34,549 nt of DNA from Lachnospiraceae bacterium UBA4292 (GCA_002395865.1 DGVE01000116.1:1-34549); one strand, 5' to 3'. Numbered from the stretch's first letter, positions 1 to 8,041 are shown. Numbers and translations: made by a program. The notes: generated by a model not told the origin, from the sequence alone.

Positions 1-876
1 ACTCATTTAATTACCATTCCTTTTGATGAAGTTCATGAGAAGACGGCGAACAGTATATTGAACTACGTTGTATATGATACAGAAGACCTTTGTGTGTATT
101 TCGATAGCGGGAGAGGAATGACATACCTCTATCCGGGAAAACTTTTGGAAAAAGCAGGAAAGGAGTATAAAAAGTATTCTGTTACTGACTTTAACTCGGT
201 GGGGGAAGAGATAGAAACGGTTGATCTGGACACCGCCCCGCAATATCTTGAGAATACATACACTGTCGGAGGAGAAACTTGCTCGATCAAAGAGGTATCG
301 GATGTGATCATGGAACAGGTGATGAATTCCGATGTGCCGTGGGTAAAACCAAACAATATGACCTTAAAGAATGATAAGCTTTCTATCATGAAATATGATA
401 ACGGCGAATATGGTTATCTGTTTCAGTATGGCTATGTTCTGGATGGGGTACCGCTTCTGGAATATGGGGGATTTCCGGATACTGATAATGCAAGTGAAGA
501 CGCGGTCGAGAAGCAGGTCTTTTCAAACAGTGAATATGTTGGAACGTATACCGGCAACAATGCTGACTATGTCTGGATATCCTCATTGAACAGTCTGCCT
601 TGTTCTACCAGGGAAGCTGGGCAGCTGATCGATTACGGGACCGCCTGCGATATAGTATCCGGATACCTTTCCGCTGACCATGTATTTACTGTGGATGAGG
701 CAGTACTTCAGTACGGGTATGTAATATACTATGATAATAATGCCCAGGATTACTATGTTGAGCCGCTGTGGAGGTTTACTGTCAGCGATCTTAATAGTGC
801 AGACAGGAGCTTACTGTACCTTTATATTGAGGCGGAAACAGGCGATTTGATGGTGCAGTTTGTGGAAGCTGAATGA
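1..876 (+). CDS. Secreted or surface protein, 5'-truncated by window edge
   Basis: The reading frame is open from the first base of the window, so the N-terminus (presumably a signal or lipoprotein peptide) lies outside it. The visible ~291 codons end at a TGA at 874-876. I do not recognise a named family. The protein is rich in Tyr, Asp and Glu, with few Lys/Arg clusters and no membrane segment, as expected for an extracytoplasmic domain. The C-terminal part (YVEPLWRFTV followed by YIEAETGDLMVQF) resembles the closing strand pattern of PepSY/YycI-like domains, but only loosely. It lies upstream of the ABC efflux modules and could be a substrate-binding or sensing lipoprotein belonging to them; that is inference. 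A TTG at 58 could be read as a start but has no ribosome binding site. Confidence 0.75.
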   Translation, partial: THLITIPFDEVHEKTANSILNYVVYDTEDLCVYFDSGRGMTYLYPGKLLEKAGKEYKKYSVTDFNSVGEEIETVDLDTAPQYLENTYTVGGETCSIKEVSDVIMEQVMNSDVPWVKPNNMTLKNDKLSIMKYDNGEYGYLFQYGYVLDGVPLLEYGGFPDTDNASEDAVEKQVFSNSEYVGTYTGNNADYVWISSLNSLPCSTREAGQLIDYGTACDIVSGYLSADHVFTVDEAVLQYGYVIYYDNNAQDYYVEPLWRFTVSDLNSADRSLLYLYIEAETGDLMVQFVEAE

Positions 877-1070
877 TAATAATCATCATCACACCCGCTG
901 AGTTGGCTTAGGTATGAGTTTTTTCTTAAGGCTTCCTGTTTAACAGGGAGCATGGGAAGATGAGTCCGATGTAGATATATGTATATGTTTAGGAGTGTTT
1001 CGAATAGAGAAGGTGTCGAAGACTTGACATGGAAACAATAATAAATTATATTTATTATAGTACCGAAAAA
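877..1070. other. Intergenic region with small hairpin and a 19-base repeat
   Basis: No gene is seen here. A hairpin at 931-951 pairs GCTTCCTGTT with ACAGGGAGC but lacks a T-run. Bases 961-979 (TGAGTCCGATG, one variable base, AGATATA) recur with one mismatch at 1739-1757, the end of the truncated permease stub, so this stretch may be debris from module recombination. Confidence 0.5.
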
Positions 1071-1115
1071 GCTCTCCCCCACCGGAAAGCAAGCTTTCCG
1101 TGGGGGTGGGCTTTT
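1071..1115 (+). terminator. Strong GC-rich hairpin, probable terminator
   Basis: GCTCTCCCCCACCGGAAAGC is followed after AA by its near-perfect complement, ending in GGGC and then TTTT at 1112-1115. The stem is about 18-20 bp and GC-rich, placed after the first gene and before the lipoprotein remnant. The T-run is short, so termination efficiency is uncertain. Confidence 0.7.
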
Positions 1116-1150
1116 GACAATGTAATCAAAAAAACTGATGGAAGGGAAAG

Positions 1151-1169
1151 GATGTATTATTTATACATC
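1151..1169. repeat. 7-bp inverted repeat upstream of the lipoprotein remnant
   Basis: GATGTAT (1151-1157) is mirrored by ATACATC (1163-1169) around a 5-base centre, 14 bases before the ATG at 1184. It could be a regulator site or an mRNA hairpin over the translation start region. A TTGACA lies at 1114-1119 but has no -10 element at normal spacing. Confidence 0.4.
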
Positions 1170-1424
1170 TTCTGTGACAGCAAATGGTAAAAAGAGAGTT
1201 CGTTCGCAGCCATCTTAAAAAGTCGGCGGCGCTGCTGATGGCGATAGCGATGGCAGTATCGGGTTGTGCGATCTCAGAGCCGGGACAGGATGATCGGGAG
1301 ACGAGTGCGGCAGTTATCTCTGAAGACAACAGGGTGATAAAGAAAGAAGAGATAAAGACTATTGACAGTGGACGTGAGGATAAGTTAAAAAAAGCGTATT
1401 TGAGAGCCCATTATATATCCCATA

Positions 1425-1464
1425 AGCCGCAATGCTTTGATTTAAGGCATTGCGGCTGTTTTTT
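1425..1464 (+). terminator. Rho-independent terminator in repeat copy A
   Basis: AGCCGCAATGC (1425-1435) pairs with GCATTGCGGCT (1447-1457), an 11-bp perfect stem followed by GTTTTTT. It lies just after the ATPase-tail remnant, mirroring its place after the intact ATPase at 5425. Confidence 0.9.
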
Positions 1465-1510
1465 GCGATTACCATTTATGCAGGTAAATCTGCCGTTCGC
1501 GCAGGGGGTA

Positions 1511-1539
1511 TTGAAATCGCTGAATGATTATGCTATGGT
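1511..1539 (+). promoter_or_regulatory. Sigma-A type promoter in repeat copy A
   Basis: TTGAAA (1511-1516), 17-base spacer, TATGGT (1534-1539). It is identical to the element at 5547-5575 and is placed to transcribe the permease stub and the genes from 1871 on. Confidence 0.55.
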
Positions 1540-1593
1540 CATTTATGCAGAGATGATGAATGGTCGTGATCATATATGCTGAAGGGGTGACGT

Positions 1594-1758
1594 ATGAGAC
1601 TTTTTAATGTTTTTCGCAAGCATGCTGCGGTAGCTTTTTTCGGGCGGCCGGGTATAACCTGTTTACTGGTGCTTTCCATCGCTTCGGCTCTCTTTTGTAT
1701 GGATGTTATGATCGGCTATGCCAAAAATCAGTATGAGGTGAGTCCGATGCAGATATAA
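1594..1758 (+). pseudogene. Truncated ABC permease stub (54 codons)
   Basis: ATG at 1594, with ribosome binding site GAAGGGG upstream, starts a protein beginning MRLFNVFRKHAAVAFFGRPG, the same N-terminus as the full permease at 5630. It includes the first membrane segment (about residues 20-37, ending ALFCMDVMI) and then stops at TAA 1756-1758 after SPMQI. The intact homologue is 385 residues. The last 19 bases repeat a sequence at 961-979, which suggests that the original 3' part was lost by recombination. It may still be translated as a single-span peptide. Confidence 0.8.
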
Positions 1759-1777
1759 GCCTTTGTTACTGTAGACA

Positions 1778-1799
1778 TGATCAGCGATAAGGCTGATCA
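1778..1799 (+). other. 8-bp hairpin in leader of the 1871 gene
   Basis: TGATCAGC (1778-1785) and GCTGATCA (1792-1799) form a perfect stem with a 6-base loop. There is no T-run, so it is more likely an mRNA structure or operator than a terminator. It lies between the permease stub and the membrane-anchored protein gene. An 8-codon ORF (1849-1875) overlaps the next start by ATGA. Confidence 0.4.
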
Positions 1800-1870
1800 C
1801 ATCATACCGGATCATGTTAGTCCGGGCATTAGAAAAAGAAGAATATCATGAAGACTAAGAGAAGAATATT

Positions 1871-2377
1871 ATGAAAAAGAAACTGATCATATCTGCCATT
1901 GTGGCAGTACTGATACTGATACCGGTCACCATTTACATGGTGACCGGGCATGAGGATGGTTCGTGGGGAGTTTCCCGCACACGTGAACTGGATGTCGGGT
2001 TCATCGGCCCGCAGGGCTTTGTGGTGGATGGATCGCATAAGAATTATGTTCTTGATGTGGAGGCACTTGTATCAGGTAAAAGCAGCAGAATCATCCTGTG
2101 CAAGACCAGTGACGACCCGGAGCACACTGAGTGTGATGAGAGCGGTTTTGAAAATGGTCTCTATACAAAACTCTGGGAACAACAGCTCCCTGACGGCGAG
2201 AGCATAAAAGTGACTCAGGATCTTGGAAAACTGGAAAGCGGATGTTATGCCATATGGATACCCGGGGACGAGGAGATGAAGCTGACATACAGGTTCACTG
2301 TAACGACTTATTCCTATGGCTGGCAGAAGCTTGCCGGGATGATCTCAACACTGTTTGAAGAGATCACTTCGCTTTGA
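1871..2377 (+). CDS. Membrane-anchored extracytoplasmic protein, unknown function
   Basis: 168 residues. Residues 4-23 form one hydrophobic segment after a KKK start, reading as an uncleaved anchor or signal peptide without a lipobox Cys. The rest is polar and strand-rich (for example residues 55-80 and 115-150), like a small beta-sandwich domain outside the membrane. I do not recognise a family. Its position directly before two permeases and an ATPase suggests an accessory or substrate-contacting part of that ABC system. The ribosome binding site is weak (AGAGAAG), and the start overlaps the stop of a short upstream ORF, so coupling is possible. The next permease gene begins 28 bases after its stop. 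Confidence 0.75.
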   Translation: MKKKLIISAIVAVLILIPVTIYMVTGHEDGSWGVSRTRELDVGFIGPQGFVVDGSHKNYVLDVEALVSGKSSRIILCKTSDDPEHTECDESGFENGLYTKLWEQQLPDGESIKVTQDLGKLESGCYAIWIPGDEEMKLTYRFTVTTYSYGWQKLAGMISTLFEEITSL

Positions 2378-2405
2378 TCCGGATATCAATCATGAAAGGA
2401 CAGCC

Positions 2406-3503
2406 GTGAATGGAATTAAACTGCTGAAGAGAAAGATAGCCTTCCGTTATCCTGTTTCGGACACATTCATGACCATAGGCTTTGTCCTGACATTTATGGC
2501 ATTGTTCTTTTCCAGAAGCATTCTTTCGGGTAATGAAAGCCTGAGAGAAGACAAGGACAGGTACGGATACAAGTACTCACAGGTCGTGAACATCTTCTGG
2601 GAGGACCTGGATGAACTGAAAAAGAAGTTCGACGATCAGGAAACAGGCATATACTCACTTGAAAGGGTGACAGTGTTAGTGAATGACGGAGGATACTCAC
2701 AGCTGTCAAAGGTGCTTCTCTCGGCCCGTGAAGATCTGACCCTGAGCTACAGGGAGTGTACGGAGACGGAACCGTGGAAGCTTGAAGAGCCATGTGTCAT
2801 AATAGGCAGAGCCCACGAAAAGTATTGTTACATAAGGGATGGAAGAAAGTACATAAGACTTCAGAACCTGGAATATCTTGTGACAGGAATAACCGGGACA
2901 GATGACTCATCCATGCAGGATAATAACATAATCCTGTTTGCCGACAACATAGGGGAAAACTTAAGAAGCATCATAGCAGTTCCTTCGACACCGGAGATAC
3001 TCATATGCAGCAATAAAGAGAGCATAAGCAGTATAGCCGAAAGGTTGGGATCAGATACCGAAGAGGAACCGCTTTCGGTAAATCAGAACAGCACCAAGGA
3101 TCAGAACAGCTACATCTATGCGACAGAGACCAACAATACACTCATGAATGTCATATACATGTTCTGCATGGTCAATTGCTTCGTCATTTCATCCCTTTGG
3201 ATAGGGGAGAGAGCCTACGAGGTGGCGCTTCGGAAAAATCTCGGATATTCGACCGGACAGCTCATAAAGAGCCTTTACTTGCAGATACTCCGTCCGCTGG
3301 GAGGTGCCCTCATCATATGCATACTCCTGAATGTGTTCAGCAGATATCTGTATTACGACGGAGTATCACTTGCGCTGCGGCTGTCCATAAAAAACCTTCT
3401 GTGGATAAGTGCCGCCTCACTTGTATCGGCTTTTGCGGTCGTGCTTATAAGCGTATTTAAAAGCCGCAGAGTAAAATTCATAGATATGCAGCATAGCTTA
3501 TAG
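2406..3503 (+). CDS. FtsX/MacB-like ABC transporter permease, module 1, first subunit
   Basis: 365 residues from the GTG at 2406, chosen because AAAGGA sits 5 bases upstream; a TTG at 2355 would add 17 codons but lacks such a site and overlaps the preceding gene. Architecture: one N-terminal membrane segment (about residues 18-38), a ~215-residue extracytoplasmic domain, then three C-terminal membrane segments (about 255-275, 300-320, 335-360) with the cytoplasmic loop typical of FtsX-like permeases (WIGERAYEVALRKNLGYS) that contacts the ATPase. The family works in type VII ABC systems that couple ATP hydrolysis to mechanical work on extracytoplasmic proteins or peptides rather than transport through the membrane. 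Substrate unknown. Confidence 0.85.
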   Translation: MNGIKLLKRKIAFRYPVSDTFMTIGFVLTFMALFFSRSILSGNESLREDKDRYGYKYSQVVNIFWEDLDELKKKFDDQETGIYSLERVTVLVNDGGYSQLSKVLLSAREDLTLSYRECTETEPWKLEEPCVIIGRAHEKYCYIRDGRKYIRLQNLEYLVTGITGTDDSSMQDNNIILFADNIGENLRSIIAVPSTPEILICSNKESISSIAERLGSDTEEEPLSVNQNSTKDQNSYIYATETNNTLMNVIYMFCMVNCFVISSLWIGERAYEVALRKNLGYSTGQLIKSLYLQILRPLGGALIICILLNVFSRYLYYDGVSLALRLSIKNLLWISAASLVSAFAVVLISVFKSRRVKFIDMQHSL

Positions 3504-3513
3504 GGAGAAGGGT

Positions 3514-4698
3514 ATGAAGAAGATCATGCATCTTTTGACAGAAATGATACTCCTGAAGCTGAAGACCTTTATACCTCTTCTGATCATGTCATGGATAGTA
3601 TTCGTGATAGTCATAATGGCGGGAGAAGTGTTCCTCTCGGGGATCTACAGAGTGATGGTGATACGCGATACCATAGATATACCGGATGAGAGAGTGTATT
3701 ACCTCAAAAATACATACATGTCAGAAAGTGACTGGGATTTCGGCCCGAGGTCCAATGAATTGCTTAAGGAGCTGGAGGAGACATTTCCGGATGAGATCGA
3801 AATAGCTGCGGCATACAGTATGAGGGGTGTAATAAAACTTCCGGCAGAGCCACAGAGCAGGGGACCGGAGATCGTTTTTCTGAACGATGCATATCTGAAA
3901 ATGTGCGGCATAGATACGTCAGGATATCCGAAAAGAGAAGGCTGTAAGACTACTTTGGTCGGAGCGGATCTTAAGGGCGCATTTCCCGAAGAATATACTG
4001 TTAAAACCGATTTCGGATTAAGCTTTTACATAGCCGCCTCATTGGAGCCGGGAACAAAACTCATACCGCAAAACATCTACAGCAGCGACGATGACTCCAA
4101 GCCGCTGGACGGCAGGCTCGTGGTGGTACAGGATATGGCGGATGAGAACAGCCTGATCTACAGCAATGACATCTATATCATAATAGACGACACTGATGTC
4201 ACACAGAGCGTACTGCAGACCATAGAAAGACTTAACGCAAAGTACAATACAGGCTATGCACCCGAGAATATCAAACAGACATACTCAAACCTTGTAAAGA
4301 ACTGTCTGAAGACCTCGCAGGAAAAAGCAGTATTTCTTGTGTTTTCGGTAATCATATGCATCATATCCGTAACCACCATGAATATGGTCGATATACTACT
4401 CCATAAAAAGATGTATGGTATATACTACGCGAACGGATTTACGTCAAAGGATATGCGGGGAGCCGTCATTCTGACAGATACTATACTTTTTACCACCTCT
4501 ATGATGCTTGCATGGGCTTTTTGCTGTCTGAGGCTTAAGGGGAAGAACCCGGTGGTCGTCAGAATGATCACAGATATTCATTACAGATACATCTGGACAA
4601 TAATCATTCCCATCACTGTGATCTGCATAATAATTTCAGGCATCAGTGCGGCGCTGTATTTAGACAGAAAAACGCCGGCTGAACTTGTGAGAGGGTAA
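3514..4698 (+). CDS. ABC transporter permease, module 1, second subunit
   Basis: 394 residues; ATG preceded by GGGAGAAGGG. It has an N-terminal membrane segment (about residues 17-42), a large outside domain of ~230 residues with many acidic residues, and three C-terminal membrane spans (about 272-292, 313-335, 355-380) ending RKTPAELVRG, a common FtsX-permease tail. It starts 10 bases after the first permease, and the ATPase gene starts one base after its stop, so translation of the three is probably coupled. Two different permeases with one ATPase gene imply a heterodimeric membrane core with an ATPase homodimer. Exported or acted-on substrate cannot be read from the sequence. Confidence 0.85.
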   Translation: MKKIMHLLTEMILLKLKTFIPLLIMSWIVFVIVIMAGEVFLSGIYRVMVIRDTIDIPDERVYYLKNTYMSESDWDFGPRSNELLKELEETFPDEIEIAAAYSMRGVIKLPAEPQSRGPEIVFLNDAYLKMCGIDTSGYPKREGCKTTLVGADLKGAFPEEYTVKTDFGLSFYIAASLEPGTKLIPQNIYSSDDDSKPLDGRLVVVQDMADENSLIYSNDIYIIIDDTDVTQSVLQTIERLNAKYNTGYAPENIKQTYSNLVKNCLKTSQEKAVFLVFSVIICIISVTTMNMVDILLHKKMYGIYYANGFTSKDMRGAVILTDTILFTTSMMLAWAFCCLRLKGKNPVVVRMITDIHYRYIWTIIIPITVICIIISGISAALYLDRKTPAELVRG

Positions 4699-4699
4699 C

Positions 4700-5425
4700 A
4701 TGATAAGACTCGAAAACATATGTAAGATATACGGTACAGGTGAGGGCAGAGTAAAGGCCCTGAACGGAATAGACCTGACAATAGAAAAGGGAGACATGCT
4801 CTCGGTTATGGGAACATCCGGGTCAGGTAAGTCGACGCTTCTTAATATCCTCGGATGTATGGACAGGGCTACCTCGGGAGATTACTACTATGACGATGTA
4901 CATGTTAGTGCACTATCTGCCGCCAAGCTGGATCTGTTCAGAAAACAGAAGATAGGTTTCGTGTTTCAGGATTTTGCACTCCTGCCCAACTACACAGTGT
5001 ATGAAAGTATAGAGATGCCCCTCATAGCACAGAATATACCCGGAAGAAAGCGAAGAAAGACGATAGAACGCGTGGTTGAACGTCTCGGGATAACGAATTT
5101 GATGGATAAAAAGATATCGACCCTTTCGGGAGGCCAAAAGCAGAGATGTGCTATCGGAAGAGCGGTGGCAAAGGACAGTGAACTAATACTTGCCGACGAA
5201 CCGACCGGAGCGCTTGACAGTAAGAATGGAGAAGAGATCATGAAGCTCTTCTGCGAGCTGAACGAAGAGGGAAGAACTGTAGTGGTTATCACCCACGATA
5301 CGGGTATAGCCGGTTACTGTAAGAGGCATGTGAGGATAGAGGATGGGGTGATGGTCACACATGATCAGGAGGTTGTAGTTGAGCGTGACAGGATAGTGAC
5401 AGTGAAGGATGGAAGGATAAGTTAA
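4700..5425 (+). CDS. MacB/LolD-type ABC ATPase, module 1, with duplicated C-terminal segment
   Basis: 241 residues. Walker A GTSGSGKST (38-46), Q-loop FVFQD (Gln 90), signature LSGGQ (142-146), Walker B LILADEP (162-168), H-loop VITHD (His 199). All catalytic residues are present, so it should be active and power the two permeases encoded just upstream. Odd feature: after the normal end (VRIEDG) a second H-loop-to-terminus-like segment follows, VMVTHDQEV to RIVTVKDGRIS (about 217-241), as if a second ATPase 3' end had been spliced on in frame. This fits the recombination seen in the repeat that starts at its last codons. It is followed by a terminator at 5462-5500. Confidence 0.9.
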   Translation: MIRLENICKIYGTGEGRVKALNGIDLTIEKGDMLSVMGTSGSGKSTLLNILGCMDRATSGDYYYDDVHVSALSAAKLDLFRKQKIGFVFQDFALLPNYTVYESIEMPLIAQNIPGRKRRKTIERVVERLGITNLMDKKISTLSGGQKQRCAIGRAVAKDSELILADEPTGALDSKNGEEIMKLFCELNEEGRTVVVITHDTGIAGYCKRHVRIEDGVMVTHDQEVVVERDRIVTVKDGRIS

Positions 5426-5461
5426 AAAATGCGTATTTGAGAGCCCATTATATATCCCTAT

Positions 5462-5500
5462 AGCCGCAATGCTTTGATTTAAGGCATTGCGGCTGTTTTT
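5462..5500 (+). terminator. Terminator after module 1 ATPase
   Basis: An 11-bp perfect stem, AGCCGCAATGC with GCATTGCGGCT, is followed by GTTTTT. It separates the two ABC modules. Confidence 0.9.
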
Positions 5501-5546
5501 GCGATTACCATTTATGCAGGTAAATCTGCCGTTCGCGCAGGGGGTA

Positions 5547-5575
5547 TTGAAATCGCTGAATGATTATGCTATGGT
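5547..5575 (+). promoter_or_regulatory. Promoter of ABC module 2
   Basis: TTGAAA (5547-5552), 17-base spacer, TATGGT (5570-5575), about 55 bases upstream of the ATG at 5630. It lies downstream of the terminator, so module 2 can be transcribed on its own. Confidence 0.6.
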
Positions 5576-5629
5576 CATTTATGCAGAGATGATGAATGGT
5601 CGTGATCAAATATGCTGAAGGGGTGACGT

Positions 5630-6787
5630 ATGAGACTTTTTAATGTTTTTCGCAAGCATGCTGCGGTAGCTTTTTTCGGGCGGCCGGGCGTAACCCTTCT
5701 GCTGTTGTTATCCATCGCCTCGGCCTTATTCTGCGTGGATGCGATAGACGGCTATGGAAACGGCCGGTACTATAGGAGTGTAGATAACATTTATTATCAG
5801 TGCTTTTCGCTGACTGATCTGAATAATAACAGTACGGTCTGCGAAACCGATATCAGAGAATATCTGGCGGAGCGATACGAATACGACGCCAATGCAGTCC
5901 TGTATTTCACGAGGCACGAGGATCCGGATGATCCCTTCGGAGAATATCTCATCGTGGGATATGACAGCGAGCTGGCGCTCTCCAGATGGTGGGCGGGAAC
6001 CTCCGGAAGAAATGTGTTCACTTCTCAGGAGCTGTCTGACGGAGCACGTGTAGCGTATATATCTGATTCTGCCAAGGCAAAGGCAGGCCTGACCGACAGC
6101 GTGAAGATAGACGGCGTAGATTACCAGGTGATCGGAACAGCCTTTTTTGTGGATTATAACATTAAGGGACTGCTTCCTTCATCTGAGGCTGATGAGCTTA
6201 TGCCGACAACGTCAGAGCACGGTCTGAATTTCAGACGATACTATGTACTTCCGTACAGGACCTATGAGACCGCGGGATACCGACCGGATTTTATCTTGGT
6301 AAAGATGAACGGCATGACTACAGCGCAGGTGAGGGATGCGGCCGATGCTGTTTTTGAGGATTTCAAAGGCATTTCAGGAACATACCCGCCCCTCGATACC
6401 ACTGATCTTAAAAGTGAAAACGATGTACGGTACGGCATTTACGGAAGCATACTCTGTATCGGTGCGTGGCTCGGTGCGATAGGCATTTTCAGCCTGTGGG
6501 TAAAAAGCCAGAGCAAAAAAGCCTGGGTATTCATGGCCTGCGGTCTTTCAAGAAAAAAACTCATGTGCTATGCATGTATCGAAACACTGCTTATCGCAGC
6601 TGGCGCGAAGCTGATATCATGGCTCGTATGCACAGCCTTTGACGGGCAGTTAAAGCAGCTTAAAGTCATGACAAGACCGTTTTCAGCCATACCCATGTCC
6701 GCACTCGCCGTCACAGCCGCTGCTTCGGCAGTTATCGTGATAGTAAACATATCCCGTATGACAAGAACACAGAAAAACTATGAGTAG
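5630..6787 (+). CDS. ABC transporter permease, module 2, first subunit
   Basis: 385 residues; ATG with GAAGGGG 7 bases upstream. First membrane segment at about residues 20-37; a ~230-residue outside domain; three C-terminal segments (about 278-298, 318-338, 352-375). The loop KSQSKKAWVFMACGLSRKKL matches the FtsX-type coupling helix region. The N-terminus is shared, almost base for base, with the 54-codon stub at 1594, showing that this gene family was duplicated in tandem. It is followed 6 bases later by the second permease. Role inferred: the membrane part of a type VII-like ABC efflux or mechanotransmission system. Confidence 0.85.
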   Translation: MRLFNVFRKHAAVAFFGRPGVTLLLLLSIASALFCVDAIDGYGNGRYYRSVDNIYYQCFSLTDLNNNSTVCETDIREYLAERYEYDANAVLYFTRHEDPDDPFGEYLIVGYDSELALSRWWAGTSGRNVFTSQELSDGARVAYISDSAKAKAGLTDSVKIDGVDYQVIGTAFFVDYNIKGLLPSSEADELMPTTSEHGLNFRRYYVLPYRTYETAGYRPDFILVKMNGMTTAQVRDAADAVFEDFKGISGTYPPLDTTDLKSENDVRYGIYGSILCIGAWLGAIGIFSLWVKSQSKKAWVFMACGLSRKKLMCYACIETLLIAAGAKLISWLVCTAFDGQLKQLKVMTRPFSAIPMSALAVTAAASAVIVIVNISRMTRTQKNYE

Positions 6788-6793
6788 ACTGCC

Positions 6794-8041
6794 ATGAGAT
6801 GTTTAAAACTGCTTTATACCAGGTATAAGATAACAGAGCTCATCATAACAGCCGCCTTCACACTTCTGGTGATCGTTTTGATGGAAGGGCTTCTGCCCCT
6901 CTCACAGACCATGCTCTACTGCGACAGCACCCGTAAAGCCTTCAGGCGGACCGACAACATACTGTACTTCACAAGCAATGCCCCCGAAGAATTGCTTTTC
7001 GGAAAAACCGAGGTCATAGGGATAGATCAGGCAGAGCTGCCATTTGAAAAGGATGGAAGTGTATTCACCACATCGCGATATAAGATATATACCGACTACA
7101 AGCTTTCACCGGACACCGCCGCAACAGACTTGAACGGAAAGCTTAAAAAAACCTGCATAAACGTGATAAGCTATTCAACATTTGATTGGAATGCACTGGA
7201 CCCAAAGTACTGTGAACTGCTGAAAAAGTTTGACGAAAGCAGCGGAGTCGGACTCCTGATAACAAAGGATCTCGTGGATAAATACGGCTATTCCGTGGGA
7301 GACAGGTTTGAAGCATCAGTCAAATGTGAAACAGGAGACGACCGCATTGCACCGGACACATCCTTCCTTGTGGCAGGGATACTCGATGACAGCGATCCCA
7401 TACTCTCCGTGAATCAGTGGCTCGCAACCGAAATCAGCATTTCGGGCTTCAGTGTGAACCGGTACAAGTACAACAGTGATTATTCATTTGCGATAGCGAT
7501 AGATCCGGACGGCCTCCTTCCGGAGGACAGAAAACAATTCAGAGCCGCCCTTGTAAGCGCTCCTGAAGGCCATGACCCCGGGATCGTAGCGGAGCAGTTT
7601 AACGAGAAATACACCGGAAGAGCGGTACTCAGGCAGTACAAAGAGATAGAGGAGTACACCCTCAGATCATCCTGGGACGGTAATACATTTTCACTGCTCC
7701 TCCTTATAACACTCGGCACTGTGCTTATGACATCCTTTACAGGCTTCACCGTGACCAGAACCGACCGCATGAGGCAGACCATCAAGAACCTATACATAAA
7801 TGGGATGTCCCGAAGAAAGATACTCGCCCTGTTCTTCGCATACTACATGACGCTTATAGCACCCGCATTCGCCATAGGACTTGCAGTATTTGCGGCACTG
7901 CCCTTCGGAGAATTTCACGGCTACAACCCGCTTATCCTCATGGCAAGCGGCATACTCCTTGCTGCATTTCTGTTTGCGGGTACACTCGTAACAATACTCA
8001 ATCTCAGGAAAAATCTGATAATAACATACGACAAAACGTGA
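6794..8041 (+). CDS. ABC transporter permease, module 2, second subunit
   Basis: 415 residues, starting 6 bases after the previous stop with only a weak ribosome binding site, so probably translated by coupling. N-terminal membrane span (about residues 17-38), a ~260-residue outside domain, then three C-terminal spans (about 297-317, 350-372, 383-405). The loop RMRQTIKNLYINGMSRRKIL is the expected cytoplasmic ATPase contact. It pairs with the 5630 permease. Compared with the module 1 subunits the outside domains look unrelated by eye, so the two modules may act on different substrates. Confidence 0.85.
   Translation: MRCLKLLYTRYKITELIITAAFTLLVIVLMEGLLPLSQTMLYCDSTRKAFRRTDNILYFTSNAPEELLFGKTEVIGIDQAELPFEKDGSVFTTSRYKIYTDYKLSPDTAATDLNGKLKKTCINVISYSTFDWNALDPKYCELLKKFDESSGVGLLITKDLVDKYGYSVGDRFEASVKCETGDDRIAPDTSFLVAGILDDSDPILSVNQWLATEISISGFSVNRYKYNSDYSFAIAIDPDGLLPEDRKQFRAALVSAPEGHDPGIVAEQFNEKYTGRAVLRQYKEIEEYTLRSSWDGNTFSLLLLITLGTVLMTSFTGFTVTRTDRMRQTIKNLYINGMSRRKILALFFAYYMTLIAPAFAIGLAVFAALPFGEFHGYNPLILMASGILLAAFLFAGTLVTILNLRKNLIITYDKT

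Larger units (their letters stand above)
1184..1582 (+). pseudogene. Lipoprotein gene truncated by fusion to an ABC ATPase tail
   Basis: The first ~30 codons encode a classic lipoprotein signal: basic N-terminus (residues 2-13), hydrophobic core, lipobox VSGC with Cys at about residue 28. A polar stretch follows to about residue 60. From about 1363 onward the DNA is no longer lipoprotein gene: in another frame it reads as the end of an ABC ATPase (LTVDVRIS, stop), and from 1377 it matches the block at 5414-5693 that follows the intact ATPase gene. The remaining ~70 codons therefore read through a transcription terminator (1425-1464) and a promoter region and are unlikely to be native protein. 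The best explanation is an internal deletion that fused the lipoprotein 5' end to the distal end of a lost ATPase gene. A secreted ~60-residue stub could still be made. Confidence 0.75.
1377..1657 (+). repeat. Direct repeat copy A (terminator-promoter-permease 5' end)
   Basis: About 281 bases match 5414-5693 with only a handful of differences, for example one extra T in the terminator T-run. The block begins in the last codons of an ABC ATPase gene, contains a terminator, a promoter and a ribosome binding site, and runs into the first ~20 codons of a permease gene. Weaker similarity continues for about 50 more bases. Confidence 0.95.
5414..5693 (+). repeat. Direct repeat copy B (terminator-promoter-permease 5' end)
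   Basis: About 280 bases nearly identical to 1377-1657, 4,036-4,037 bases apart. Here it joins two intact transcription units: the end of the module 1 ATPase gene and the start of the module 2 permease gene. Confidence 0.95.

Noticed and set aside
877..1183. An insertion sequence remnant around the strong hairpin at 1071
   Set aside because: No transposase fragment or matching terminal repeat pair was seen; a terminator explains the hairpin.
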